DNA of 64,000 bases, from assembly GCA_015680685.1 (NCBI GenBank), contig MNCI01037977.1, forward strand, positions 122,910 to 186,909, written 5' to 3'. Within the stretch, counting starts at the first letter, position 1, and the number at the start of each line of letters is the position of its first letter. A model generated the notes under the pieces. It did no database searches. It saw only the letters and a program-made list of their open reading frames with translations, and was not told where the DNA came from. Below, piece after piece: positions 23,400 through 35,867 of this stretch. This stretch comes from Gnetum montanum (Eukaryota > Streptophyta > Gnetopsida > Gnetales > Gnetaceae). Position numbers and translations under genes: made by a program.

Positions 23400-23900
23400 C
23401 TTTATGGCCCAAAGTTTCTACACAAAATTATACCAGCTATCACTGTACGCGATGCATGGAACTCTCTTCTTCTCAATCTTTCCAAATGCATTTTCTTTAG
23501 AGATTTCTAGGGAAAGATCTTTGATGCCCATTCTTGCATCTATGGTGCTTAGCGATTCCCTTACCATAATGATTGGGAATTCCCCTTTGCAATTCTCCAC
23601 TTTGATTACTAAGAAATCAATAGGATAAGACCACCCACATATAGTAGTCACAATGTCTTCTACTAGTCCCAATCGAATAGTGATGGACTAATCTACCAGT
23701 TCCAATCTGATGTTGCTCTTCTTGAGAGGAAGTAGGTTCCAGGTAGTGTACATCTCATGAGAAGTCAAATTAACACTAGAACTTGAATCAAGAAGAGCCT
23801 TGCACAGTTCATTCCCAGCAATTTGCAAATAAATTAGAGGACTTCTAGGATCGACTAATTTCCTAGGAAGGTTTCCTACACGCATCTAATCATACACAGT
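23400..23900 (-). pseudogene. Aspartic protease relic of the 9.7 kb element
   Basis: The frame at 23688-23885 holds LLDSSSSVNLTSHEMY, the retropepsin active-site region, where DSGSSVN or DTGASVN is expected. DSSSSVN has lost the active-site Gly. The frame at 23418-23672 continues with GEFPIIMVRESLSTIDARMG, matching the family text that ends the protease (a P-I-I-L-G-R-P-F-L-A-T pattern). One stop separates the two frames. The protease would cleave Gag-Pol. Confidence 0.82.
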
Positions 23901-24539
23901 GTGAGTAAGCATTACAGTATGGATCCTTGGAAGAGTTTAATTTGAAGGAGGCCTAAAGGAATTTGATATGGAGGAAGAGGCAAGAGCAGGGTTGTCAACC
24001 GCAAGTGTAGGTGAAGGCTTAGGTGGACTATGGGGTTAAAATAAAGTTCATTTCTTTGATTGGACATTCGACCCTTCTGATTGATAATTGGATTACAAAT
24101 TAATAGCCCTTGTAGCATTGCATTGTTATGGTTGAGTAGGAAATTCACCCTGCATAGGAGGAGTAGGTGGTAGTAGTGCAATTAGAGGAGGAGTGTGTGT
24201 AGGGATAGGAGGAGGATAAGGATAGGAGGTAACATCCTTCTTTCATGTGGGGAATGAGCTCGGTAATAATCAGAAGGGTGGTAGTAAGGCTGAATATTAG
24301 AAACATGACTAGAAGAGTCATGTAGAGATATGGGTTGCTACACATGATAACCATAGAGATCAGGCTGCCGGAAAGGGTACTGTTATCTTGGCAGTGCAAG
24401 CACCCATGATTATGGTTGTTGCCATTGTTGGTACTGTTTGTACAGTTGCAGTGGAGCTCCACTTGGATAATATAGTTGTTTCTAGTGGAATTGCCTAAGA
24501 TTAACTTGAGAATAAGGTAACCTTCTGGATGTTTGCCTT

Positions 24540-26416
24540 AGTGTAAGTCATGGATGTAAGGTATGCACCCCAAAGTCTTAAAGTTGTGACACAATGGGGC
24601 AACATCCCTTAGGATGTTCATATTGGTAGACATCACATCCATGATCATCATTTGATTCACTGTTTGCAACCTCTTCTATTACAACAATTTTTCCCTTACC
24701 TTTGTAATATGCATGTTCAGCTTCCTTGTGCCTCCTGCACTTATGATCACTACCTTGTTTTCTAGACTCTTCAGTGATTTTGAGAACAGCTTGAAATCTA
24801 CTATCCATGGAGTCCCTTAACTAATCAACCTTGGCTATAAGTTCATATTGGAATTATTGAAGTGGTAAGGCTTTCTTATGCATCCCCTCATCAAATATGG
24901 ATTTTTCCTCACTGTTGCAAAATCAAACCTCCCTCTTGTAGATGGAAGGATCATGGTTGTACTCCTCTACACTTTCTCTCTTTCTTAGTTCACCCTCCTC
25001 TTTGGCAACTTGCTCTATTAACCTGTGTACCTAATAGGCAGTTAGTTTTAACAATCGCTCTTGGGCATAGACACCAAGGGTTTTCCTTGTTTCATTACGA
25101 AGCCCATCTACAATGTGATGAAGTTGAGCCAATTGAGAATAACCATGGCCAAGGCATTTATGCATCAAGGCATAGTATCGGCCAATGGTGGCACCCAAGG
25201 GTTTGTGTGTTCCTTGTTTCCACCCTTGAATTTGCTTCCTTAATTTGGACACCCTGGAGTACATTTGATACTTATCATTAAATAACTCAAGCATGGCACT
25301 ACATCATCTAATAGATTCTGGTTCTAAGGACTGGTACCGATTCTCTACTTCCTTGATGAGTTTCCTTGGGAAAAAAACATGCATCTTAGAAATCTTAAAG
25401 ATGAGTTAGTGGATCATAGTTATATCCTCCTTTAAATCAATGAATATTATTCATATCTAACCATTTGATCCAAGTATCTTTCACATGCCTTGTTGGAATT
25501 CTAATTGCCTCTGTAATGTTAATCATACTTTTGGTAGCAAATAGAGGCTCATCGAGGCCTTGATCATGGTGCCTACAATGCCCTCTACTATCCCTTCATT
25601 CATAGTGATGTGCCTCTCTTAAACATCTATGTCCTTGATCTTTCTTGTCTTAATAGTCCCCTTGATTATTATAGTCTCATCGGTCATTATGCTCATTTTG
25701 ATCACCTCCATCATGATCTTACCTTCTATGGTCATGATCAAAGCTAGAAGAAAAAAAGACAAAGGGAAATAGAAAGGAGAATCAGCACCATCATGGTGCC
25801 TACTACTACCTCTTTGGTGATTGCAACCATGGTCACAATCTTGCTTCTTATTTGTATCCCTATCTTGGCTTGTCCCTCTAGATCCTTCTTTGTCATTGGA
25901 TCCCTTGTTACCAAATTCAGGATTGTGAATTGTGAAGTGCATATTCTGATTTTAACCTCCATCACCAAATTCAAAGAGAGGAGCATCATTATATGAAAAA
26001 CCCCTAGAGAAGGATTCTCCACTAGCTTGTTAGTACAACAAGAATGGAGGATCATTAAGCCCTTTTCCCTTAAAAAACTCATAGTGTTGTTCTAGTTATT
26101 GATTTGGTAGGCATTGTGCTTTAGTGGGGTGATAATCCTTAGTGTCAACATCTTCCACATTATACTCCCCATGGCAGTCTTGAAGACCACATTGTGCAAG
26201 CATGTGATAAAGCATTGCAGGAGCAGCATGATTGGGTGGCAACATAATGTTGCCCCCCATGTCACACCACCACAGTTGTTCATCCTGGTGTAGGATGAAG
26301 GTGAGGTTTGGCACATACTCATCGAAGTGAGTATATATGATTTACTACTATTGAGGCTTTGTTGAATGAACATTATCAGCCTTGGATGGATAAGCACTCC
26401 TGTGAGAAGAAGACAT
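24540..26416 (-). pseudogene. gag relic of the 9.7 kb element
   Basis: Starts with MSSSHRSAYPSK at 26416 on the minus strand. In order: PNLTFILHQDEQLWW (26240-26310), a His/Asp-rich linker (25619-25942), the capsid-like core MLELFNDKYQMYSRVSKLRK with DGLRNETRKTLG (25031-25294), a charged stretch, and the zinc-knuckle-like CDVYQYEHPKGCC near 24600-24640. Block order and content match the gag of the 6.0 kb and 6.3 kb elements. It is interrupted by several frameshifts and stops. Confidence 0.85.
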
Positions 26417-26557
26417 TTTTGGTTAGCAAAACAAAAATCACAGTGTGCTATGAGAATTGGTTGTAGTAATTGTGAAATAAGATATGACTCTAAGGTTCAT
26501 TCCAATAATTTAAATACTTTCACTAGGTCCTAGATAGTGCACCATACAACAAAAAGG

Positions 26558-26576
26558 TCCCCAATAACAGCACCAA
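26558..26576 (-). other. Primer-binding site of the 9.7 kb element
   Basis: The minus strand reads TTGGTGCTGTTATTGGGGA next to the 5' LTR. It keeps the frame of the tRNA-Asp-type site with several transitions, and keeps the GGGGA end that the other copies have lost. Confidence 0.75.
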
Positions 26577-27429
26577 TGATGAGTAGTAAGGTACCCCTAT
26601 GTCCAACCATATGAATCACTAAGGCATTACACATGATCCAATTGAATTTTTGTGGACCTATAGTTATCTCATACACTAGTTTCTCTAGAAAGTGAAACAA
26701 CATTAAGAGCGTTCGTTGTCTTCCCAACTACACTTGTGAGGCTCAAGGATATGATTTAAGTGTAATTGAGGTATATGAATTTTTGTCATTTTATATTTTA
26801 TGGATGTAATCTCCTACATCAAGAGTAAGGGTAGAGTAGATTGAAAACTAATGTATGTTGCCTAGCTAGCCTAACACAAGTAACCATTCCACTTTCCTAG
26901 ACACATCCTGAACACATATAGCACTGTTGGGATACCAAATGTTAAGCGTTGCTAGGTTACCAAGTACTATATAAATGCTTGAAGTGGTCATGCTTGCATT
27001 CATTAATTGCTGAAAATAAATTGATTAATTTAAATGCATTAAAATAAAGAAGGAGAAAGTAAAATGCATTATAGGAAATATTAAGCTATACTTAGTGCTA
27101 TAAGGATTGTCGAATGAGTTCATTTTATTCTCGTCACACTACTACACTCAAGTACATTAGTGATCGAACAAAGAATTGTACATACTTTAGACTCCTTCTG
27201 TGGGCACTCAGAAAATATTCTAGCTCTGAGGAAAATAAATTGCAAGAGCTTCACTACTTTGACTAAGAATGACCAAAAACTGACTCCAAATGGGAGCTAG
27301 AGTGTGGTATTTATAGACCTAGGGTAGATGCTTTGACATTGCTTCCATGATGTTGCATCAAGACCTCAACGTTGCGTATGTGACATCGCATACCCGACGT
27401 CAGGGCCAACACAAAACGGTGGTTCATCA
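26577..27429 (-). repeat. 5' LTR (853 bp) of the 9.7 kb element
   Basis: On the + strand it opens TGATGAGTAGTAAGGTACCC and closes GGTGGTTCATCA. It is paired with 17695-18560. The divergence between the two is visible but moderate. Confidence 0.9.
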
Positions 27430-27606
27430 ATGCCTACTATAGAGAACCTTATAAATTTAGCATAGATAGTTAATGATCCAAGGATAGAAGAGGAGAAGCT
27501 AAGATTGCTATTATATTACCTCAACATGAAGAAGCTAATATAACTAGGAAATTAGTCTTAGCAACCATCGATGCAATAAGAACCACCATTATCAAGAATT
27601 AAATGA
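27430..27606 (+). pseudogene. Accessory coiled-coil ORF of the old host element, segment 3 (C-terminus)
   Basis: Resumes after the 9.7 kb insertion with DPRIEEEKLRLLLYYL, which aligns at DNA level with CCTCGGATAGAAGAGGAGAA of the 6.0 kb element (near 15901). It ends EPPLSRIK with a stop at 27604-27606. The ends EEPPPSGIT (16018) and EEPLPLGTT (62888) are the same position, so the stop is conserved in three copies. Confidence 0.6.
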
Positions 27607-27873
27607 AGAACTACATGGACATTTTTGAAGAATTTCATCATGTTTTTTTTTTGATCTTTTTCATTTTTATATAGTCATTCTTATCCAATCATGTTTAGAC
27701 ATGACATTTTGTAACTCACTCAAACAAAGATGTGATACTCAAAGTTAGTAGTTAATAAATGTTTAATGTTTATATAATGTTTTTGATGTTTGTATGACCC
27801 CATAATTTTAGAAACCATTTTATCATCCTTTTATTTTAACTTGAAGATGAATTTTTAGTTAGTAATGGGGGTA
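27607..27873 (+). other. 3' untranslated region and polypurine tract of the old host element
   Basis: AT-rich non-coding sequence leading to ATGGGGGTA at 27865-27873, directly before the LTR start. The other family members have GTGGGAGTA or ATGGGGGTA in the same place. It is the likely plus-strand priming site. Confidence 0.6.
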
Positions 27874-29850
27874 TGATAAATCATGGTTATTTGAATAACT
27901 AATGATACCATAGCTATGATATTGTAGATCATTCTATGATGTCATAGATACAAGGTAGCTAGGTATGCTCATGCTTATAAATATTAGTCCACCATTATGT
28001 CATAAACACCTTTCAATCAATACCTTAGCTAGATTCTTGCAGTTTTATTTCTTGAAGTTAGAGTTCACATGAACGCCCATAATGTGGCTTGTAAATAGTT
28101 GTATCACATCTTTATTAAGTGACATGTACTTGAACGTGCTTTATTATTGATAATAAAGATCAAGATTGTTCATAATCATTGTAACATTTTACATAGCTTA
28201 GATTTACTTTCTATGCAATCTAATTTTACAATATCATTTACATTTCCTATGTCCTTTACATTTTTATCACACATTAGCATTTGGTAGAATAAGTATGACT
28301 AATTGCAAGTGCAAAAGTATAATCATTTGGTAATCATATAGTATCTTTTCTTGGTTTATCTACTAGCAAGTCACTTGGTAATCATAGTGGTGGTTATATT
28401 AGCCCATGACTTATATGACAAATTAGAACCAAATACTTATCACCATTAGGCTAGTTAGTATTTCATTTCTATAGTTCCTTTGATCACCATCATCATCATC
28501 CTAGCCTTATCCCAACAAAATGGAGTTAGCAACATAAGTTCTTTTTTTTCATTCATCTTTGTGAAGAGCTAGATCTTTGTTAGTTTTTAGTTTCTTCAAA
28601 TAATCTTCAATGAATTTTCCCATATCTTCTTTGGTCTTTCTTTTGGTGGCTTTCTTGGAAAGTGATGTGGCAACCTTTGTTTATAGGCTTATTATTTGAT
28701 CTTCTTTGCACATGTACAAACCATTTAAGCCATCATTACTATAGCTTATATAAAATAGGAGCCACTCTAAGTCTTCCTTTGATATCTATATTATGTATTT
28801 TATCTCTTCTAATAACATTCAACTTCCATCAAAGCATTCATATTTCTACCATACTAGTTTGTTATTCATGTTTCCTTTGTACTATCCAACATTTAACATC
28901 ATATAAGATGGCAATCCTAATTATTTTCCTATAAAATTTTTCCTTCAATTTGATTAGTATTCTTTTATTAGATAGAACAACATTATCTTTTCTTCGTTTT
29001 AACCATCTTGCCTCAATTCTATTTCTAATATCTTTATCAATTTTACCATCTGATTGGATGATTGGTCCTAGGTAGTGGAATTATTTATAGTGAGAGACTT
29101 TTTTACCTTGAATTATCACTTCCATTTTACCACTATTTATGTTTTTATTAAAATTTCATTCCATATATTCTATCTTACTTCTGCTAATTTTTAAGCCTTT
29201 TTATTAAAATTTCATTCCATAATATTATCTGCAAATAGCATACACCAAGGGATTTCATCTTATATTTCATTTGTTAATTTATTCATAATAATGACAAATC
29301 CCTCGATGTAAATCTATTATAACTAGAAAATTAGATATTATTCCAAATATTGTTCTAATTTTAGTGGTAGCTCCTTCATTCATGTCCTGAATCACTTCAA
29401 TATATTTATCAAGGATGTTTTTTCTCTACAAGGTCCACCAAATAATATCTCTAGATACTATGTCATTTGCTTTTTCCAAATCAATGAATATTATATGCAA
29501 ATATTTTTTATGTTTTCTCAAGTTCTCCATCAATTGTTGTATTAAGAAAATAGACTCTATAGTAGATCTCATTAGCATAAATCCAAATTAAATTTTTTGA
29601 TATTGTTTATTCATTTTATCATGTTTTACTGTACCACCATAATAGCTAGTCAACATAGTCACATCCTCTGCATAACTGTGAGTTAAACCATGTGCTTCAA
29701 CTTTACTAACTTTAGTAGGAAGATAATGACTACGAACTTTATATTAATAAGCTAGAATACAATATTTTCCTATCTACAAATTATGATCTAGTCACATGCA
29801 TACACTTGTGACTTGCATGGTTGGATGTTAGGAATTCTTGTCACTCATCA
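27874..29850 (+). repeat. 3' LTR of the old host element, split by a LINE
   Basis: Starts TGATAAATCATGG and ends TTGTCACTCATCA. The first part runs to about 28488 and the end part from about 29665, which resumes with AACTGTGAGTTAAACCATG, the family text before the LTR end. The 1.1-1.2 kb between them is an RTE LINE. Without it the LTR would be about 800 bp, like its relatives. Its U3 uses TATGATATTGTAGAT-type motifs, a further variant. No matching 5' LTR was found in the window. Confidence 0.75.
28488..29665 (-). mobile_element. RTE-type LINE, 5'-truncated, inside an LTR
   Basis: The minus strand encodes the C-terminal part of a non-LTR reverse transcriptase. QKIxFGFM and STIESIFLIQQLMENLRK are followed by FIDLEKANDIVSRDIIWW, WLKRRKDNVVLSNKRI, FYRKIIRIAILYDVKCW and RRDKIHN. 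These follow the RTE family order, including the usual FIDLEKAYD and FGHV-type regions. The 3' end on the minus strand is GGGATAAGGCTAGGATGATG with ATG repeats, the standard tail of plant RTE elements. Several stops make it inactive. Boundaries are approximate to about 20 bp. 5' truncation is normal for LINEs. Confidence 0.82.
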
Positions 29851-32800
29851 TCCACCTAGCCTTAGGAACTTGAAAATAAAAGAAAAAGTCAATTAAATTG
29901 AGTAAGAAACCTTGGCAACTTTTTCAATTTATCTAACGATAAGTCTCATGTTTGGTTAGGTGAAAGCATGTTGACCTACAAATACATGTCAGTGAAACAA
30001 AAATGCATCAAACATCATGGATTACATAATAACTATAAATTTAGAAAATCAAATGAATAAACTAACTAAACAATTGGTCTACTCCAATCCATCAACCTTC
30101 AAACAAGAAGGCTAGCATGCTCACTCTTAATTTCAAATGTGTGAGTTATTGTCATGAGTATTCAAACAAACCCAATGCCAAACTATCATTCACATGGATT
30201 TATTTATTAGTCTAAAACCAAACTATCAGTACCAAAGATGTCACACAAGACTCATCCCTAACATTTTAAAGGCATCAAACAAATGACCAACAAGCCTAGG
30301 ATCATCCTCTCTTGTAGGATGGGGCTTGCAAAGAGAGCCACACATGTATCTTCATAAGGGTTAAATATCAAACATTCCTAAGGAGGGCCTCTAAAATCAG
30401 CCACATAACTTGGTGTTGGCTCTTAATAAATAACAAACATACAAACATGTAAAAATGTGCAAACAAATGTTGATGATGAATGAATATAAACAAGTAATCA
30501 AAAAGTCCAAATGATCAAACTCTCTAATACAATTTAACAATCGATTCCAAGGTCAAACCCAATAATCCAACGTGCTTAAGACTAACCAAAAAGTTTAAAT
30601 GGTGTTGAAAGATGTCTAAATGTATCGAAATGAGTCCCAAAAGATGAATTGCATAAAAAATGATATAATTATTAGACTACAACTTATCATGGTTGATCAC
30701 AATCTTATCATAACCTAGCCATGACTCATGATTTACATAGAGTTTTAAATTAATATGTAAAATAGGAAAGGTAACACAATTGTTCTAACTACAACATGAG
30801 CACAACTCGTGATGGATGACCATGACTTTGATCATGACTTGTGATATTATAGGTTTTCTGGAAATAAAGACCAAAAATACAGAGGAATGTATTAGGGTCA
30901 ACCATTACCTCACCAAGGCCTATGGTTAGAAACCATAACTTGATTACAATTCATGGTTAGTGTCAATAATTTCATCATGACCTATGGTTAACTCTTAGTT
31001 TTTGAGTAAAAATCAAGAACAGTAAAAATCAATATGAAGTAACCATCAAAAATTTTGAAATTAATAGATGACACTGAAAACTAGACATTGATGGCATAAG
31101 AAATAGTAACCAACCTTCAAATGAGAGAAAAATGTATGAAATTAATAAAAAATATAGCAAAAGGTTCATATCCTAGGAAGAGAAGAAAATACTCATAAAA
31201 CGATGGAAACTTAGAATCCAATGAAATTAACAAAACTCATCTACATCTAAGATAAAATGAATATATTGACATTAAAATCAAAGACATTTGTATAATTTTC
31301 AAACCTAAATAATAGAAATATAAAATTCGCACATCACTCCAATATGCAGGAATTGCCAAAAATAGTAAATTCAATAGAAAGATTTGAGCAAAAAAATCAT
31401 AAAAATTAGATGAATCTAACCATGTAAAGTAAGACCCATTCATAACATTATATATGTATGAATCATAAATGTCAAGCAAAATCCACCCATGTTGAAAATG
31501 CACAAAAACTTAGAAAATGAAAAAAACTTGAAAATTTGCCAAGATGTCTCATCCAAAAGCAAGAAGCAGAGATTTGAGAAGCAAACGCATGAATGTAACC
31601 ACTTATACACACAAGCATGTGCACCCAAACCTATAATGCCCCACTTAAATGTCAACCTATATTATAAATATACTAGTATGTATCATGGCTAAGTTGGTAA
31701 TTTGAACATATTAATATTTAATGTATCTTAGATGTACTTGGAATATTTAATAAGTAAGTTATTTTACATGTTTTTTGTAATAATGTGTGAAACAAAATTT
31801 CTTGTTCTATTATTATATCAATACATGAATAAAAAGGAGCTAAACCAATTTAAGATAAATGAAACAAGAACTTGAAAAGAGATATACATGTCATTGTAAA
31901 AAGAGAAAAAGTAACTTGGGGTAAATGGATACTAACCTTAGTAAATGAATAGTAACTAGGATAAAATAAATATATAAAATGTGAAAATAAGTGGTTAGTA
32001 TAGAGGAGAAGATATTTTTACTAGAACTTTCTAAAAGTTAAAATATCTTCTTTTAGAGAAAGGATATTCTCTTAGAATTTTCTAATGAAAATAACATCTT
32101 CTAACTTCTAACTACCTACACTAAATATAGAAATTTCTTGAATAAAAAATATTTCTTCAAGCTTAGACCTATAAATACCCCTATCCCTATCACTTGGATA
32201 CACTAAGAAAGTAGAGAAAGAGCCACTAGGAAAGGGTAAGGGATCATAAGACCTAGGAGTAGGAAATTCTACAAGATCCTTAAGATTTAGGTAAGTCTAG
32301 ATCTTACCCTTACTCTAATGTAACTAGTTTCTTATAAGATCATATGTGCACATGTGCATGTGTACATGTTTGTGCACAATATAGAATTTTTTCACTTATA
32401 TTATGATGTTACTAATCTATTGTAACAAAGTTCTACTACCTTGTTAGTTTGTTTAATTGAAGGTATAGAAGCTTTATTTAGGTATTGCTTCTTGATTATA
32501 TAATTTTAATTCTTAATTGATATAGCTGTAATTCACTTTCTCTTAAGTTTATTTCCTTAAGTCTAAGGAAGATTATTAGTAATGATTAGTTGTACACAAA
32601 TATTGCTAATCATTTCTTAATGTTTATGTATTTTATTTTTAGTGATGTTTTTATTGTGTTTATATATTTCTCAAATCTAAGAACTATGTGGCCCTAATCC
32701 ATTGTCTGCTCTACAAGGGTACTTATACTTAGGTAGCTAGGGCCATGAACTTTGGTATAAGGATTTTTAAAATAATTTAATTAAATTAATTAGTGTACCA

Positions 32801-32980
32801 CTTCTTTGTGAACACTCTATAGATCGACAAGCATAGTTAGCTGTTAATAAAGATCTCTTGCTTTGGCATAAAAGTAATTATTGATTTGGTGCAAACTTTA
32901 TAAATATGCTTTTACTTAAATCCTAATTATAGGTATTATTATGTTGTTAAGTATTTTATCTAGTGGTGGGAATCTCATTA
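29851..32980. other. Repetitive AT-rich stretch without recognised genes
   Basis: No coding region was recognised. 30660-31020 has repeated short phrases built on ATGACTYRTGATTTA and CATGGTTA, which may be an old degenerate satellite-like tract. 32160-32300 (CTATAAATACCCC followed by a leader-like region) looks like an LTR promoter of an unassigned element. Frames at 31237-31692 on both strands are short and featureless. Confidence 0.4.
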
Positions 32981-32981
32981 C

Positions 32982-33255
32982 ATGATTTGCCAATCATTTG
33001 TCCTTATGGTTGTGTTGGTGGTGATGGGCTCCCACATGGCACACATAGTTGTGATCAATAGGGATGATGATTTAGATATTGCCTATCATTAACCTCTATG
33101 GTTGTGTTAGTAGGGATGAGCTTCCATATGGCATAAAGTTATGACCAATGGGAATTATGATTTAGATGATACCTACCATTGGCCTCTGTGGTTGTGTCAA
33201 TGGATATAGGCTTCCACATGACATAAAGTTGCAATCAATGGAATTGATTAGTTGT
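32982..33255 (+). repeat. Tandem repeat, about 90 bp unit, three copies
   Basis: Three adjacent units each contain TATGGTTGTGT or CTGTGGTTGTGT, then GGGCTCCCACATGGCA or a close variant, then CAAT(A/G)GG and TGATTTAGAT. Anchors ATCATT/CCATT fall at about 32992, 33084 and 33174, giving periods of about 92 and 90 bp. Copies differ by 15-25 per cent by eye. The array lies in sequence that looks like an LTR or leader region of an unassigned element. Confidence 0.75.
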
Positions 33256-34100
33256 ATGAAGTTTCCATTACTAAAGAAACTCCTTATACTCATAGTGATT
33301 TTACTAATACTGGCTATATATGTTTCATATGGTGGATGTAGAGTAAGCAGATGGATTTCCTTTTGTATTTTGATTATTTAATAGTCATATTGGTATTTCT
33401 CGTTTGGTTGTACATATCATTTTGTATTAGATTTGTTATATTCTCTTAAGAATCTCAAACGTAGTTCAAATTATGTAGTGTCATATGTGTATGTATAGAT
33501 TGTTTTGTATACTAATTTTTGAATTTAGAATAATATTGAATATAGTTTTTTAAACTCCATATTAGTATTATATGATTCTAGTTGGTTCTACTTGTGCAAA
33601 AATTTACGTTCAATGTGACATTCCATTCTAGTATGTTATGGCAAACATCAAATATATGTAACATTCAACATTATGTGTAATGAATGTACAGGAAAAATTA
33701 GAGAAGAAAAGGAAAAGAAAAATTTATTAATGTGAAGACAATGTATATAGGACATGCTCTCAAGGTTCGTTGGGGTTATCTTTCTTCAATATGTATCCCT
33801 TAGAGGCAACCTAGCATTGCCACCACAGTTAGGCCTATACCCATCTAGAAGGGATGGTTAGTCACCTTCTTGTTCCACTTTACCTAGAACTCATTACTTG
33901 CCTTTACTGGCTGTTGCAACTCCATGCTAGCATGATCTCTAATTCCCAAGTATAAATACCTTAGGTAAAATCCCCAAAGGTCACCTCAAAAGAGATGCCT
34001 ATAATTACAATGTGTCCTTTTAGGTCTTAATATAATAATTACATCATTTTATTCAAAGTGATACTATCTCTATTATAGAATGACTTCATTTTGGAATGGG
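33256..34100. other. AT-rich stretch, probably an LTR of a different gypsy element
   Basis: No gene seen. The right end at 34097-34109 reads TGGGGACATTACA. Its reverse, TGTAATGTCCCCA, is a common LTR start of Del/Tekay-like plant gypsy elements, and a purine-rich AAAAGGGGTAG precedes it on the minus strand (34112-34122). The left end of this LTR was not located. Confidence 0.4.
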
Positions 34101-34109
34101 GACATTACA

Positions 34110-35860
34110 AACTACCCCTTTTAGCTTTTGATTGTCCTCAAATTAGTCCACATTTGGATTTTTTTCCATGCTCTAATGCTTCCTTCATGCTCCAATACAT
34201 TGATTTTTTCATTTCAAATAGGATTAAATATTTTAAAGTTCTCCTACTTATTTTGCAAATCAAATGTAAATGAGAAAAAAATTTGGGAAACTAAATTTTA
34301 TTATGTGAACAACTTATATTTATCTCTAGGTAATAACAAGAGGTGAATTGAAGGTCTACCAACCACTAATGGTGAATTTTACCTAGAGTACCTATGCATA
34401 TCTTGTCTCTAGTTACCCAAGTAAAGGTAGGGTAAATCCTCATTATCTACTTTTGTAAACTTTGACAAATATAGCTAGAAGGTAGCCATAGGAGAAATGA
34501 GAGGCTAATGAATGATAATATGCAAGTGCTTATTCTTTCATCTTTATCTTTAAAACTAAGATATAATTGACATGGCTATCCTTCTTAACCACGACAAAGA
34601 GTAGATATAGTAGAGGCCATGAAATGAAATTTTTCCTGTATTTCATCATGATCCAAAATGAAATGATATTAGCAAGGCCAAAATATGATATTTTTAATTG
34701 TGAAATTAAAATTATAGAAGTCGCAATGGTACAAGCCTTTCCCCATTCCTGTGCACTAACAAAATACTTTAGCAATTGATGTCTACAAAAAATAATCTTT
34801 TTAACTACAAAATCTATTTTCACTATATGAAAATAGAATCATAAGAATATTTTTTGAATCCTAAATATCCTTTAGGTGTTTCCTACTTAAAAAATGAAAC
34901 AACCATTATTGTAGGTTCGTACAAAATTTTTCATCATAGCATGGTTCTTCAACACTATGAATTCTACCAATTTTGTAAGACTGAACTTCTCCAATTTAAC
35001 ACCATGGCTTGATTCTACAATTTTGTGGCTAAGGTTAGATCAAAGTGACAATATTGGATATTAACCTTAGGGGGATAGATATGTAGCTTATTTCTCTTTA
35101 GAGAGGACAAATTAAAACTCTTTGATTTATTGGCAATGAATTCATAATGAGCAGCCATTGTTGAGTAGACCTTAACCTTTTTTTTTTAATTATCTTTTGG
35201 TGCTAAATTAGAACCTACATTATGGGGGTTCCCACTGTGAACTTTTGACTATGATGCCAGCAATTGTGACAGTGGCAGTTTTTTCAATTGGGTGTGTTTA
35301 GAGGAAGTTGAAGAAGGGGTTCTAAGATCATGCTTCTTCTTGGATGATCCTTTTGTCTATCCATGCCCTCTACCACTACAAGCCACTATGTCAAATAGTT
35401 GTATGATAACTTGTGTGGAACTAGGTTTTTCAAGAAATTAGATTAAATAATAAAGACTAGGGTACACACAACTCATAATTAAGTAAATTTATATATTATG
35501 CATTCTTTTTTAATTATTCCATGGTGATGTTAAACAATAAGTTTCAAGAATTTATGCAAATTGAAATTTTTCAAAATGACAACAACAGGTTTGCACAACA
35601 GATCAAATAAAAACCATAGATTTAAGATATATAGAATGGTTATTTTTAACTTACAGGTGCTTGCACAAAGGGGAACACACTTAATTGATTGCAAATTCTC
35701 TTAGAATAATCACTATGCATTAAGAAAAAGAGCTTTATGATTTCTTTAGATTTTTGAAATATGAAAATGATATCTACAATTAGGTTTTTTACCCTAGCAT
35801 TAAATGCAACTAACTACCAAATCATGACAAATGTTTCACAATGTTGGTAAATTTAGTCAT
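34110..35860 (-). other. Internal remains of an unassigned element
   Basis: AT-rich. If the LTR start at 34109 is right, this is the 3' internal part of a minus-strand gypsy element. The frame at 34530-34823 (-) is the longest open stretch, with no domain that I can name. No RT or integrase motifs were found. Confidence 0.3.
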
Positions 35861-35867
35861 CACAACC

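Larger units (their letters stand above)
17695..27429 (-). mobile_element. Full-length but decayed Athila-type gypsy element, 9.7 kb
   Basis: Minus-strand element with both LTRs (5' at 26577-27429, 3' at 17695-18560), a PBS, gag, protease, RT, RNase H and integrase relics. Flanking GTGCC (17690-17694) and ATGCC (27430-27434) form a 5 bp target-site duplication with one mismatch. The RT block has FLDGYSGY, MPFGLCNAPATFQ and FMDD, which are typical of the Athila lineage and unlike most Tat members. All ORFs are interrupted, so it is inactive now. It has a tandem array in its 3' untranslated part (19684-19935). No accessory coiled-coil ORF was found between pol and the 3' LTR. Confidence 0.92.

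Noticed and set aside
32982-33255. CRISPR-like array
   Set aside because: Units are long and directly adjacent without unique spacers, and the organism is a plant.
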